A stretch of DNA of 64,000 nt from assembly GCA_943737045.1 (NCBI GenBank), contig CALSFV010000219.1, forward strand, positions 930,001 through 994,000, written 5' to 3'. Position 1 is the stretch's first letter; the number at the start of each line of letters is the position of its first letter. This document shows positions 1 to 11,200 of this stretch, piece by piece. Source of the stretch: Parapristionchus giblindavisi. Lineage: Eukaryota; Nematoda; Chromadorea; Rhabditida; Diplogasteridae. The notes beneath the pieces are model-generated. The model worked only from the letters and a program-made list of their open reading frames with translations, had not been told where the DNA came from and searched no databases. The position numbers and the translations under genes are program-made.

Positions 1-104
1 GTACTTTGGGCATTGTGGAATCAACACAAGATAACAGTTTGACATGAACTGAAGTGTAGATTATTCAGAATTTTTTGCTCTTTCACGTGGTATATGCTAC
101 GATA

Positions 105-425
105 AGTTTCGATAAAGCATTGACATGTCACGAATTCTTTATTGCCAAAAATGCATAATTCAATTTTGTAAATTCGGCTGAAGTGCCCGTTGTTCAACAT
201 GGGAACGAGCAAAATACTCAGAATTTTTTGCTCTTTCGTTTGGTATATGACACACTGGGTCTAGCAGAAAATTATTCATGTCAGGTATTGTTTTGGTCTT
301 ATCGGAGTGAAAGCTACTTTTGTACTTTGGGCATTGTGGAATCAACACAAGATTACAGTTTGACATGAACTGAAGTGTAGATTATTCAGAATTTTTTGCT
401 CTTTCACGTGGTATATGCTACGATA
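105..425 (+). repeat. Reference A-class monomer (321 bp)
   Basis: Best first example of class A. Marks: 'agtttcgataaagcattgac' at the start, 'tattgccaaaaatgcataat', 'gaagtgcccg', 'catgggaacgagc', 'gacacactggg', 'aattattcatg', 'gtattgttttgg', 'atcggagtg' and 'caagattacag'. It contains two copies of a T-tract motif 'cagaattttttgctctttc', one near position 115 and one near position 283. The unit has a GTG-initiated 61-codon open frame on the plus strand and ATG-initiated short frames on the minus strand; none shows coding character. Confidence 0.95.
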
Positions 426-746
426 AGTTTAGATTAAATATTGGCGTGTCACGAATTCTTTAATGCTAAAAATGCATGGTTCAATGTTGCTAATTCGGCT
501 GGAGCGGCCGTTGTTCAACATGGAACGTTGCAAAATACTCAGAATTTTTTGCTCTTTCGTTTGGTATATGACACGCTGGGTCTAGCAGAAAATTTTTCAT
601 GTCAGGTATACTTTTGGTCTTATCAGAGTGAAAGCTACTTTTGTACTTTGGGCATTGTGGAATCAACACAAGATTACAGTTTGACATGAACTGAAGTGTT
701 GATTATTCAGAATTTTTTGCTCTTTCACGTGGTATATGCTACGATA
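426..746 (+). repeat. Reference B-class monomer (321 bp)
   Basis: Best first example of class B. Marks: 'agtttagattaaatattggc' at the start, 'taatgctaaaaatgcatggt', 'gagcggccg' (an EagI site that class A lacks), 'catggaacgttgc', 'gacacgctggg', 'aatttttcatg', 'gtatacttttgg' and 'atcagagtg'. An 82-codon frame on the plus strand opens with TTG, not ATG, and is lost wherever the Bd deletion occurs, so it is not annotated as a gene. Confidence 0.95.
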
Positions 747-1067
747 AGTTTAGATTAAATATTGGCGTGTCACGAATTCTTTAATGCTAAAAATGCATGG
801 TTCAATGTTGTTAATTCGGCTGGAGCGGCCGTTGTTCAACATGGAACGTTGCAAAATACTCAGAATTTTTTGCTCTTTCGTTTGGTATATGACACGCTGG
901 GTCTAGCAGAAAATTTTTCATGTCAGGTATACTTTTGGTCTTATCAGAGTGAAAGCTACTTTTGTACTTTGGGCATTGTGGAATCAACACAAGATTACAG
1001 TTTGACATGAACTGAAGTGTAGATTATTCAGAATTTTTTGCTCTTTCACGTGGTATATGCTACGATA
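747..1067 (+). repeat. Reference Bv monomer (321 bp)
   Basis: B-class unit with 'caatgttgttaattcgg' where ordinary B has 'gttgctaattcgg'. It is usually preceded by a unit ending 'gaagtgttgatt' rather than 'gaagtgtagatt', so the two changes travel together across the unit boundary. Bv is the last member of the 1392-bp higher-order repeat and of most 750-bp S-Bd-Bv blocks. Confidence 0.93.
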
Positions 1068-1388
1068 AGTTTAGATTAAATATTGGCGTGTCACGAATTC
1101 TTTATTGCCAAAAATGCATAATTCAATTTTGTAAATTCGGCTGAAGTGCCCGTTGTTCAACATGGGAACGAGCAAAATACTCAGAATTTTTTGCTCTTTC
1201 GTTTGGTATATGACACGCTGGGTCTAGCAGAAAATTATTCATGTCAGGTATTGTTTTGGTCTTATCGGAGTGAAAGCTACTTTTGTACTTTGGGCATTGT
1301 GGAATCAACACAAGATTACAGTTTGACATGAACTGAAGTGTAGATTATTCAGAATTTTTTGCTCTTTCACGTGGTATATGCTACGATA
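1068..1388 (+). repeat. B/A chimeric monomer
   Basis: The unit starts as class B ('agtttagattaaatattggc') and switches to class A within the shared stretch 'gtgtcacgaattcttta' (about 1088-1104), continuing with 'ttgccaaaaatgcataat'. Equivalent chimeras with the same switch point start at 9846, 13164, 19799, 21725, 56296, 61218 and 62502. The simplest explanation is one crossover or gene-conversion event that later spread by unequal exchange. Confidence 0.9.
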
Positions 1389-4277
1389 AGTTTAGATTAA
1401 ATATTGGCGTGTCACGAATTCTTTAATGCTAAAAATGCATGGTTCAATGTGGCTAATTCGGCTGGAGCGGCCGTTGTTCAACATGGAACGTTGCAAAATA
1501 CTCAGAATTTTTTGCTCTTTGGTTTGGTATATGACACGCTGGGTCTAGCAGAAAATTTTTCATGTCAGGTATACTTTTGGTCTTATCAGAGTGAAAGCTA
1601 CTTTTGTACTTTGGGCATTGTGGAATCAACACAAGATAACAGTTTGACATGAACTGAAGTGTAGATTATTCAGAATTTTTTGCTCTTTCACGTGGTATAT
1701 GCTACGATAAGTTTCGATAAAGCATTGACATGTCACGAATTCTTTATTGCCAAAAATGCATAATTCAATTTTGTAAATTCGGCTGAAGTGCCCGTTGTTC
1801 AACATGGGAACGAGCAAAATACTCAGAATTTTTTGCTCTTTCGTTTGGTATATGACACGCTGGGTCTAGCAGAAAATTATTCATGTCAGGTATTGTTTTG
1901 GTCTTATCGGAGTGAAAGCTACTTTTGTACTTTGGGCATTGTGGAATCAACACAAGATTACAGTTTGACATGAACTGAAGTGTAGATTATTCAGAATTTT
2001 TTGCTCTTTCACGTGGTATATGCTACGATAAGTTTAGATTAAATATTGGCGTGTCACGAATTCCTTAATGCTAAAAATGCATGGTTCAATGTTGCTAATT
2101 CGGCTGGAGCGGCCGTTGTTCAACATGGAACGTTGCAAAATACTCAGAATTTTTTGCTCTTTGGTTTGGTATATGACACGCTGGGTCTAGCAGAAAATTT
2201 TTCATGTCAGGTATACTTTTGGTCTTATCAGAGTGAAAGCTACTTTTGTACTTTGGGCATTGTGGAATCAACACAAGATAACAGTTTGACATGAACTGAA
2301 GTGTAGATTATTCAGAATTTTTTGCTCTTTCACGTGGTATATGCTACGATAAGTTTCGATAAAGCATTGACATGTCACGAATTCTTTATTGCCAAAAATG
2401 CATAATTCAATTTTGTAAATTCGGCTGAAGTGCCCGTTGTTCAACATGGGAACGAGCAAAATACTCAGAATTTTTTGCTCTTTCGTTTGGTATATGACAC
2501 GCTGGGTCTAGCAGAAAATTATTCATGTCAGGTATTGTTTTGGTCTTATCGGAGTGAAAGCTACTTTTGTACTTTGGGCATTGTGGAATCAACACAAGAT
2601 TACAGTTTGACATGAACTGAAGTGTAGATTATTCAGAATTTTTTGCTCTTTCACGTGGTATATGCTACGATAAGTTTAGATTAAATATTGGCGTGTCACG
2701 AATTCCTTAATGCTAAAAATGCATGGTTCAATGTTGCTAATTCGGCTGGAGCGGCCGTTGTTCAACATGGAACGTTGCAAAATACTCAGAATTTTTTGCT
2801 CTTTCGTTTGGTATATGACACGCTGGGTCTAGCAGAAAATTTTTCATGTCAGGTATACTTTTGGTCTTATCAGAGTGAAAGCTACTTTTGTACTTTGGGC
2901 ATTGTGGAATCAACACAAGATAACAGTTTGACATGAACTGAAGTGTAGATTATTCAGAATTTTTTGCTCTTTCACGTGGTATATGCTACGATAAGTTTCG
3001 ATAAAGCATTGACATGTCACGAATTCTTTATTGCCAAAAATGCATAATTCAATTTTGTAAATTCGGCTGAAGTGCCCGTTGTTCAACATGGGAACGAGCA
3101 AAATACTCAGAATTTTTTGCTCTTTCGTTTGGTATATGACACACTGGGTCTAGCAGAAAATTATTCATGTCAGGTATTGTTTTGGTCTTATCGGAGTGAA
3201 AGCTACTTTTGTACTTTGGGCATTGTGGAATCAACACAAGATTACAGTTAGATATGAACTGAAGTGTAGATTATTCAGAATTTTTTGCTCTTTCACGTGG
3301 TATATGCTACGATAAGTTTAGATTAAATATTGGCGTGTCACGAATTCTTTAATGCTAAAAATGCATGGTTCAATGTTGCTAATTCGGCTGGAGCGGCCGT
3401 TGTTCAACATGGAACGTTGCAAAATACTCAGAATTTTTTGCTCTTTCGTTTGGTATATGACACGCTGGGTCTAGCAGAAAATTTTTCATGTCAGGTATAC
3501 TTTTGGTCTTATCAGAGTGAAAGCTACTTTTGTACTTTGGGCATTGTGGAATCAACACAAGATAACAGTTTGACATGAACTGAAGTGTAGATTATTCAGA
3601 ATTTTTTGCTCTTTCACGTGGTATATGCTACGATAAGTTTCGATAAAGCATTGACATGTCACGAATTCTTTATTGCCAAAAATGCATAATTCAATTTTGT
3701 AAATTCGGCTGAAGTGCCCGTTGTTCAACATGGGAACGAGCAAAATACTCAGAATTTTTTGCTCTTTCGTTTGGTATATGACACACTGGGTCTAGCAGAA
3801 AATTATTCATGTCAGGTATTGTTTTGGTCTTATCGGAGTGAAAGCTACTTTTGTACTTTGGGCATTGTGGAATCAACACAAGATTACAGTTTGACATGAA
3901 CTGAAGTGTAGATTATTCAGAATTTTTTGCTCTTTCACGTGGTATATGCTACGATAAGTTTAGATTAAATATTGGCGTGTCACGAATTCTTTAATGCTAA
4001 AAATGCATGGTTCAATGTTGCTAATTCGGCTGGAGCGGCCGTTGTTCAACATGGAACGTTGCAAAATACTCAGAATTTTTTGCTCTTTCGTTTGGTATGT
4101 GACACGCTGGGTCTAGCAGAAAATTTTTCATGTCAGGTATACTTTTGGTCTTATCAGAGTGAAAGCTACTTTTGTACTTTGGGCATTGTGGAATCAACAC
4201 AAGATAACAGTTTGACATGAACTGAAGTGTAGATTATTCAGAATTTTTTGCTCTTTCACGTGGTATATGCTACGATA

Positions 4278-4386
4278 CTTTTGTACTTTGGGCATTGTGG
4301 AATCAACACAAAATTACAGTTTGACATGAACTGAAGTGTAGATTATTCAGAATTTTTTGCTCTTTCACGTGGTATATGCTACGATA
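4278..4386 (+). repeat. Reference short unit S (109 bp)
   Basis: Truncated monomer keeping only positions 213-321 of the 321-bp unit. The preceding unit ends 'gctacgata' and is followed directly by 'cttttgtactttggg', so 212 bp are missing; both break ends share 'ta'. The same junction is found 27 times: unit starts 4278, 5991, 6741, 7491, 13055, 15411, 19049, 27501, 28893, 30285, 31677, 33068, 34460, 35852, 37244, 40024, 42058, 42487, 42916, 43985, 45055, 49657, 52333, 52762, 53833, 54262 and 58221. All read 'cacaaaattacag' except the one at 13055, which has 'cacaagattacag'. Confidence 0.95.
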
Positions 4387-4706
4387 AGTTTAGATTAAAT
4401 ATTGGCGTGTCACGAATTCTTTAATGCTAAAAATGCATGGTTCAATGTTGCTAATTCGGCTGGAGCGGCCGTTGTTCAACATGGAACGTTGCAAATACTC
4501 AGAATTTTTTGCTCTTTCGTTTGGTATATGACACGCTGGGTCTAGCAGAAAATTTTTCATGTCAGGTATACTTTTGGTCTTATCAGAGTGAAAGCTACTT
4601 TTGTACTTTGGGCATTGTGGAATCAACACAAGATTACAGTTTGACATGAACTGAAGTGTAGATTATTCAGAATTTTTTGCTCTTTCACGTGGTATATGCT
4701 ACGATA
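4387..4706 (+). repeat. Reference Bd monomer (320 bp)
   Basis: B-class unit with one A missing from the A-run, 'gttgcaaatactc' instead of 'gttgcaaaatactc'. The same deletion occurs in 34 units. Two subtypes exist: 'catggaacg' (as here, and at 6100, 6850, 7600 and most units right of 42596) and 'catagaacg' (11451, 15520, 17766, 19158, 23330, 26218, all units of the 1392-bp repeat, 40133, 42167, 43665). A Bd unit follows the S unit directly in almost all cases. Confidence 0.94.
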
Positions 4707-7700
4707 AGTTTAGATTAAATATTGGCGTGTCACGAATTCCTTAATGCTAAAAATGCATGGTTCAATGTTGCTAATTCGGCTGGAGCGGCCGTTGTTCAAC
4801 ATGGAACGTTGCAAAATACTCAGAATTTTTTGCTCTTTCGTTTGGTATATGACACGCTGGGTCTAGCAGAAAATTTTTCATGTCAGGTATACTTTTGGTC
4901 TTATCAGAGTGAAAGCTACTTTTGTACTTTGGGCATTGTGGAATCAACACAAGATAACAGTTTGACATGAACTGAAGTGTAGATTATTCAGAATTTTTTG
5001 CTCTTTCACGTGGTATATGCTACGATAAGTTTCGATAAAGCATTGACATGTCACGAATTCTTTATTGCCAAAAATGCATAATTCAATTTTGTAAATTCGG
5101 CTGAAGTGCCCGTTGTTCAACATGGGAACGAGCAAAATACTCAGAATTTTTTGCTCTTTCGTTTGGTATATGACACACTGGGTCTAGCAGAAAATTATTC
5201 ATGTCAGGTATTGTTTTGGTCTTATCGGAGTGAAAGCTACTTTTGTACTTTGGGCATTGTGGAATCAACACAAGATTACAGTTAGATATGAACTGAAGTG
5301 TAGATTATTCAGAATTTTTTGCTCTTTCACGTGGTATATGCTACGATAAGTTTCGATAAAGCATTGACATGTCACGAATTCTTTATTGCCAAAAATGCAT
5401 AATTCAATTTTGTAAATTCGGCTGAAGTGCCCGTTGTTCAACATGGGAACGAGCAAAATACTCAGAATTTTTTGCTCTTTCGTTTGGTATATGACACACT
5501 GGGTCTAGCAGAAAATTATTCATGTCAGGTATTGTTTTGGTCTTATCGGAGTGAAAGCTACTTTTGTACTTTGGGCATTGTGGAATCAACACAAGATTAC
5601 AGTTTGACATGAACTGAAGTGTTGATTATTCAGAATTTTTTGCTCTTTCACGTGGTATATGCTACGATAAGTTTAGATTAAATATTGGCGTGTCACGAAT
5701 TCTTTAATGCTAAAAATGCATGGTTCAATGTTGTTAATTCGGCTGGAGCGGCCGTTGTTCAACATGGAACGTTGCAAAATACTCAGAATTTTTTGCTCTT
5801 TCGTTTGGTATATGACACGCTGGGTCTAGCAGAAAATTTTTCATGTCAGGTATACTTTTGGTCTTATCAGAGTGAAAGCTACTTTTGTACTTTGGGCATT
5901 GTGGAATCAACACAAGATAACAGTTTGACATGAACTGAAGTGTAGATTATTCAGAATTTTTTGCTCTTTCACGTGGTATATGCTACGATACTTTTGTACT
6001 TTGGGCATTGTGGAATCAACACAAAATTACAGTTTGACATGAACTGAAGTGTAGATTATTCAGAATTTTTTGCTCTTTCACGTGGTATATGCTACGATAA
6101 GTTTAGATTAAATATTGGCGTGTCACGAATTCTTTAATGCTAAAAATGCATGGTTCAATGTTGCTAATTCGGCTGGAGCGGCCGTTGTTCAACATGGAAC
6201 GTTGCAAATACTCAGAATTTTTTGCTCTTTCGTTTGGTATATGACACGCTGGGTCTAGCAGAAAATTTTTCATGTCAGGTATACTTTTGGTCTTATCAGA
6301 GTGAAAGCTACTTTTGTACTTTGGGCATTGTGGAATCAACACAAGATTACAGTTTGACATGAACTGAAGTGTTGATTATTCAGAATTTTTTGCTCTTTCA
6401 CGTGGTATATGCTACGATAAGTTTAGATTAAATATTGGCGTGTCACGAATTCTTTAATGCTAAAAATGCATGGTTCAATGTTGTTAATTCGGCTGGAGCG
6501 GCCGTTGTTCAACATGGAACGTTGCAAAATACTCAGAATTTTTTGCTCTTTCGTTTGGTATATGACACGCTGGGTCTAGCATAAAATTTTTCATGTCAGG
6601 TATACTTTTGGTCTTATCAGAGTGAAAGCTACTTTTGTACTTTGGGCATTGTGGAATCAACACAAGATAACAGTTTGACATGAACTGAAGTGTAGATTAT
6701 TCAGAATTTTTTGCTCTTTCACGTGGTATATGCTACGATACTTTTGTACTTTGGGCATTGTGGAATCAACACAAAATTACAGTTTGACATGAACTGAAGT
6801 GTAGATTATTCAGAATTTTTTGCTCTTTCACGTGGTATATGCTACGATAAGTTTAGATTAAATATTGGCGTGTCACGAATTCTTTAATGCTAAAAATGCA
6901 TGGTTCAATGTTGCTAATTCGGCTGGAGCGGCCGTTGTTCAACATGGAACGTTGCAAATACTCAGAATTTTTTGCTCTTTCGTTTGGTATATGACACGCT
7001 GGGTCTAGCAGAAAATTTTTCATGTCAGGTATACTTTTGGTCTTATCAGAGTGAAAGCTACTTTTGTACTTTGGGCATTGTGGAATCAACACAAGATAAC
7101 AGTTTGACATGAACTGAAGTGTAGATTATTCAGAATTTTTTGCTCTTTCACGTGGTATATGCTACGATAAGTTTTGATAAAGCATTGACATGTCACGAAT
7201 TCTTTATTGCCAAAAATGCATAATTCAATTTTGTAAATTCGGCTGAAGTGCCCGTTGTTCAACATGGGAACGAGCAAAATACTCAGAATTTTTTGCTCTT
7301 TCGTTTAGTATATGACACGCTGGGTCTAGCAGAAAATTATTCATGTCAGGTATTCTTTTGATCTTATCAGAGTGAAAGCTACTTTTGTACTTTGGGCATT
7401 GTGGAATCAACACAAGATAACAGTTTGACATGAACTGAAGTGTAGATTATTCAGAATTTTTTGCTCTTTCACGTGGTATATGCTACGATACTTTTGTACT
7501 TTGGGCATTGTGGAATCAACACAAAATTACAGTTTGACATGAACTGAAGTGTAGATTATTCAGAATTTTTTGCTCTTTCACGTGGTATATGCTACGATAA
7601 GTTTAGATTAAATATTGGCGTGTCACGAATTCTTTAATGCTAAAAATGCATGGTTCAATGTTGCTAATTCGGCTGGAGCGGCCGTTGTTCAACATGGAAC

Positions 7701-8240
7701 GTTGCAAATACTCAGAATTTTTTGCTCTTTCGTTTGGTATATGACACGCTGGGTCTAGCAGAAAATTTTTCATGTCAGGTATACTTTTGGTCTTATCAGA
7801 GTGAAAGCTACTTTTGTACTTTGGGCATTGTGGAATCAACACAAGATAACAGTTTGACATGAACTGAAGTGTAGATTATTCAGAATTTTTTGCTCTTTCA
7901 CGTGGTATATGCTACGATAAGTTTCGATAAAGCATTGACATGTCACGAATTCTTTATTGCCAAAAATGCATAATTCAATTTTGTAAATTCGGCTGAAGTG
8001 CCCGTTGTTCAACATGGGAACGAGCAAAATACTCAGAATTTTTTGCTCTTTCGTTTAGTATATGACACGCTGGGTCTAGCAGAAAATTATTCATGTCAGG
8101 TATTCTTTTGATCTTATCAGAGTGAAAGCTACTTTTGTACTTTGGGCATTGTGGAATCAACACAAGATTACAGTTTGACATGAACTGAAGTGTAGATTAT
8201 TCAGAATTTTTTGCTCTTTCACGTGGTATATGCTACGATA

Positions 8241-11200
8241 AGTTTAGATTAAATATTGGCGTGTCACGAATTCTTTAATGCTAAAAATGCATGGTTCAAT
8301 GTTGCTAATTCGGCTGGAGCGGCCGTTGTTCAACATGGAACGTTGCAAAATACTCAGAATTTTTTGCTCTTTCGTTTGGTATATGACACGCTGGGTCTAG
8401 CAGAAAATTTTTCATGTGAGGTATTCTTTTGGTCTTATCAGAGTGAAAGCTACTTTTGTACTTTGGGCATTGTGGAATCAACACAAGATTACAGTTTGAC
8501 ATGAACTGAAGTGTTGATTATTCAGAATTTTTTGCTCTTTCACGTGGTATATGCTACGATAAGTTTAGATTAAATATTGGCGTGTCACGAATTCTTTAAT
8601 GCTAAAAATGCATGGTTCAATGTTGTTAATTCGGCTGGAGCGGCCGTTGTTCAACATGGAACGTTGCAAAATACTCAGAATTTTTTGCTCTTTCGTTTGG
8701 TATATGACACGCTGGGTCTAGCAGAAAATTTTTCATGTCAGGTATACTTTTGGTCTTATCAGAGTGAAAGCTACTTTTGTACTTTGGGCATTGTGGAATC
8801 AACACAAGATAACAGTTTGACATGAACTGAAGTGTAGATTATTCAGAATTTTTTGCTCTTTCACGTGGTATATGCTACGATAAGTTTCGATAAAGCATTG
8901 ACATGTCACGAATTCTTTATTGCCAAAAATGCATAATTCAATTTTGTAAATTCGGCTGGAGCGGCCGTTGTTCAACATGGAACGTTGCAAAATACTCAGA
9001 ATTTTTTGCTCTTTCGTTTGGTATATGACACGCTGGGTCTAGCAGAAAATTTTTCATGTCAGGTATACTTTTGGTCTTATCAGAGTGAAAGCTACTTTTG
9101 TACTTTGGGCATTGTGGAATCAACACAAGATAACAGTTTGACATGAACTGAAGTGTAGATTATTCAGAATTTTTTGCTCTTTCACGTGGTATATGCTACG
9201 ATAAGTTTCGATAAAGCATTGACATGTCACGAATTCTTTATTGCCAAAAATGCATAATTCAATTTTGTAAATTCGGCTGAAGTGCCCGTTGTTCAACATG
9301 GGAACGAGCAAAATACTCAGAATTTTTTGCTCTTTCGTTTGGTATATGACACACTGGGTCTAGCAGAAAATTATTCATGTCAGGTATTGTTTTGGTCTTA
9401 TCGGAGTGAAAGCTACTTTTGTACTTTGGGCATTGTGGAATCAACACAAGATTACAGTTTGACATGAACTGAAGTGTAGATTATTCAGAATTTTTTGCTC
9501 TTTCACGTGGTATATGCTACGATAAGTTTAGATTAAATATTGGCGTGTCACGAATTCTTTAATGCTAAAAATGCATGGTTCAATGTTGCTAATTCGGCTG
9601 GAGCGGCCGTTGTTCAACATGGAACGTTGCAAAATACTCAGAATTTTTTGCTCTTTCGTTTGGTATATGACACGCTGGGTCTAGCAGAAAATTTTTCATG
9701 TCAGGTATACTTTTGGTCTAATCAGAGTGAAAGCTACTTTTGTACTTTGGGCATTGTGGAATCAACACAAGATTACAGTTTGACATGAACTGAAGTGTAG
9801 ATTATTCAGAATTTTTTGATCTTTCACGTGGTATATGCTACGATAAGTTTAGATTAAATATTGGCGTGTCACGAATTCTTTATTGCCAAAAATGCATAAT
9901 TCAATTTTGTAAATTCGGCTGAAGTGCCCGTTGTTCAACATGGGAACGAGCAAAATACTCAGAATTTTTTGCTCTTTCGTTTGGTATATGACACGCTGGG
10001 TCTAGCAGAAAATTATTCATGTCAGGTATTGTTTTGGTCTTATAGGAGTGAAAGCTACTTTTGTACTTTGGGCATTGTGGAATCAACACAAGATTACAGT
10101 TTGACATGAACTGAAGTGTAGATTATTCAGAATTTTTTGCTCTTTCACGTGGTATATGCTACGATAAGTTTAGATTAAATATTGGCGTGTCACGAATTCT
10201 TTAATGCTAAAAATGCATGGTTCAATGTGGCTAATTCGGCTGGAGCGGCCGTTGTTCAACATGGAACGTTGCAAAATACTCAGAATTTTTTGCTCTTTCG
10301 TTTGGTATATGACACGCTGGGTCTAGCAGAAAATTTTTCATGTCAGGTATACTTTTGGTCTTATCAGAGTGAAAGCTACTTTTGTACTTTGGGCATTGTG
10401 GAATCAACACAAGATAACAGTTTGACATGAACTGAAGTGTAGATTATTCAGAATTTTTTGCTCTTTCACGTGGTATATGCTACGATAAGTTTCGATAAAG
10501 CATTGACATGTCACGAATTCTTTATTGCCAAAAATGCATAATTCAATTTTGTAAATTCGGCTGAAGTGCCCGTTGTTCAACATGGGAACGAGCAAAATAC
10601 TCAGAATTTTTTGCTCTTTCGTTTGGTATATGACACGCTGGGTCTAGCAGAAAATTATTCATGTCAGGTATTGTTTTGGTCTTATCGGAGTGAAAGCTAC
10701 TTTTGTACTTTGGGCATTGTGGAATCAACACAAGATTACAGTTTGACATGAACTGAAGTGTAGATTATTCAGAATTTTTTGCTCTTTCACGTGGTATATG
10801 CTACGATAAGTTTAGATTAAATATTGGCGTGTCACGAATTCTTTAATGCTAAAAATGCATGGTTCAATGTTGCTAATTCGGCTGGAGCGGCCGTTGTTCA
10901 ACATGGAACGTTGCAAAATACTCAGAATTTTTTGCTCTTTCGTTTGGTATATGACACGCTGGGTCTAGCAGAAAATTTTTCATGTCAGGTATACTTTTGG
11001 TCTTATCAGAGTGAAAGCTACTTTTGTACTTTGGGCATTGTGGAATCAACACAAGATAACAGTTTGACATGAACTGAAGTGTAGATTATTCAGAATTTTT
11101 TGCTCTTTCACGTGGTATATGCTACGATAAGTTTCGATAAAGCATTGACATGTCACGAATTCTTTATTGCCAAAAATGCATAATTCAATTTTGTAAATTC

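Larger units (their letters stand above)
1..4277 (+). repeat. Domain 1: A-B dimer block
   Basis: Mostly alternating A and B units, a 642-bp dimer. Unit starts: partial B-like 1-104; A 105; B 426; Bv 747; B/A chimera 1068; B 1389; A 1710; B 2031; A 2352; B 2673; A 2994; B 3315; A 3636; Bc 3957. The B units at 2031 and 2673 share 'gaattcctta' in place of 'gaattcttta', and those at 1389 and 2031 share 'tttggtttgg'; neighbouring units therefore share private changes, as expected of local unequal exchange. The A unit at 2994 ends with 'acagttagatatg' in place of 'acagtttgacatg', a marker that recurs in many A units further right. Confidence 0.93.
4278..8240 (+). repeat. Domain 2: 750-bp S-Bd-X units
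   Basis: Built mainly of 750-bp composites: a 109-bp S unit, a 320-bp Bd unit and one full unit. Composites start at 4278 (S, Bd 4387, B 4707), 5991 (S, Bd 6100, Bv 6420), 6741 (S, Bd 6850, A2 7170) and 7491 (S, Bd 7600, A2 7920); the last three are in direct tandem. Between the first and second lie A 5028, A 5349 and Bv 5670, including two A units in succession. The Bv at 6420 has a private G-to-T change giving 'agcataaaa'. The A2 units introduce 'cgtttagtat' and 'ttttgatctt', which otherwise reappear only from 45805 onward. Confidence 0.92.

Noticed and set aside
160..366. ATG-initiated minus-strand open frames of 62-85 codons in nearly every unit
   Set aside because: They overlap plus-strand frames over the same conserved bases, change length and register between classes, and no promoter or splice context is visible. 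They are treated as chance frames in a tandem repeat.
426..746. An 82-codon open frame on the plus strand repeated in most B units
   Set aside because: It opens with TTG rather than ATG, is destroyed by the one-base deletion in 34 Bd units and by the S truncation, and matches no protein family. Its conservation simply reflects the conserved satellite.
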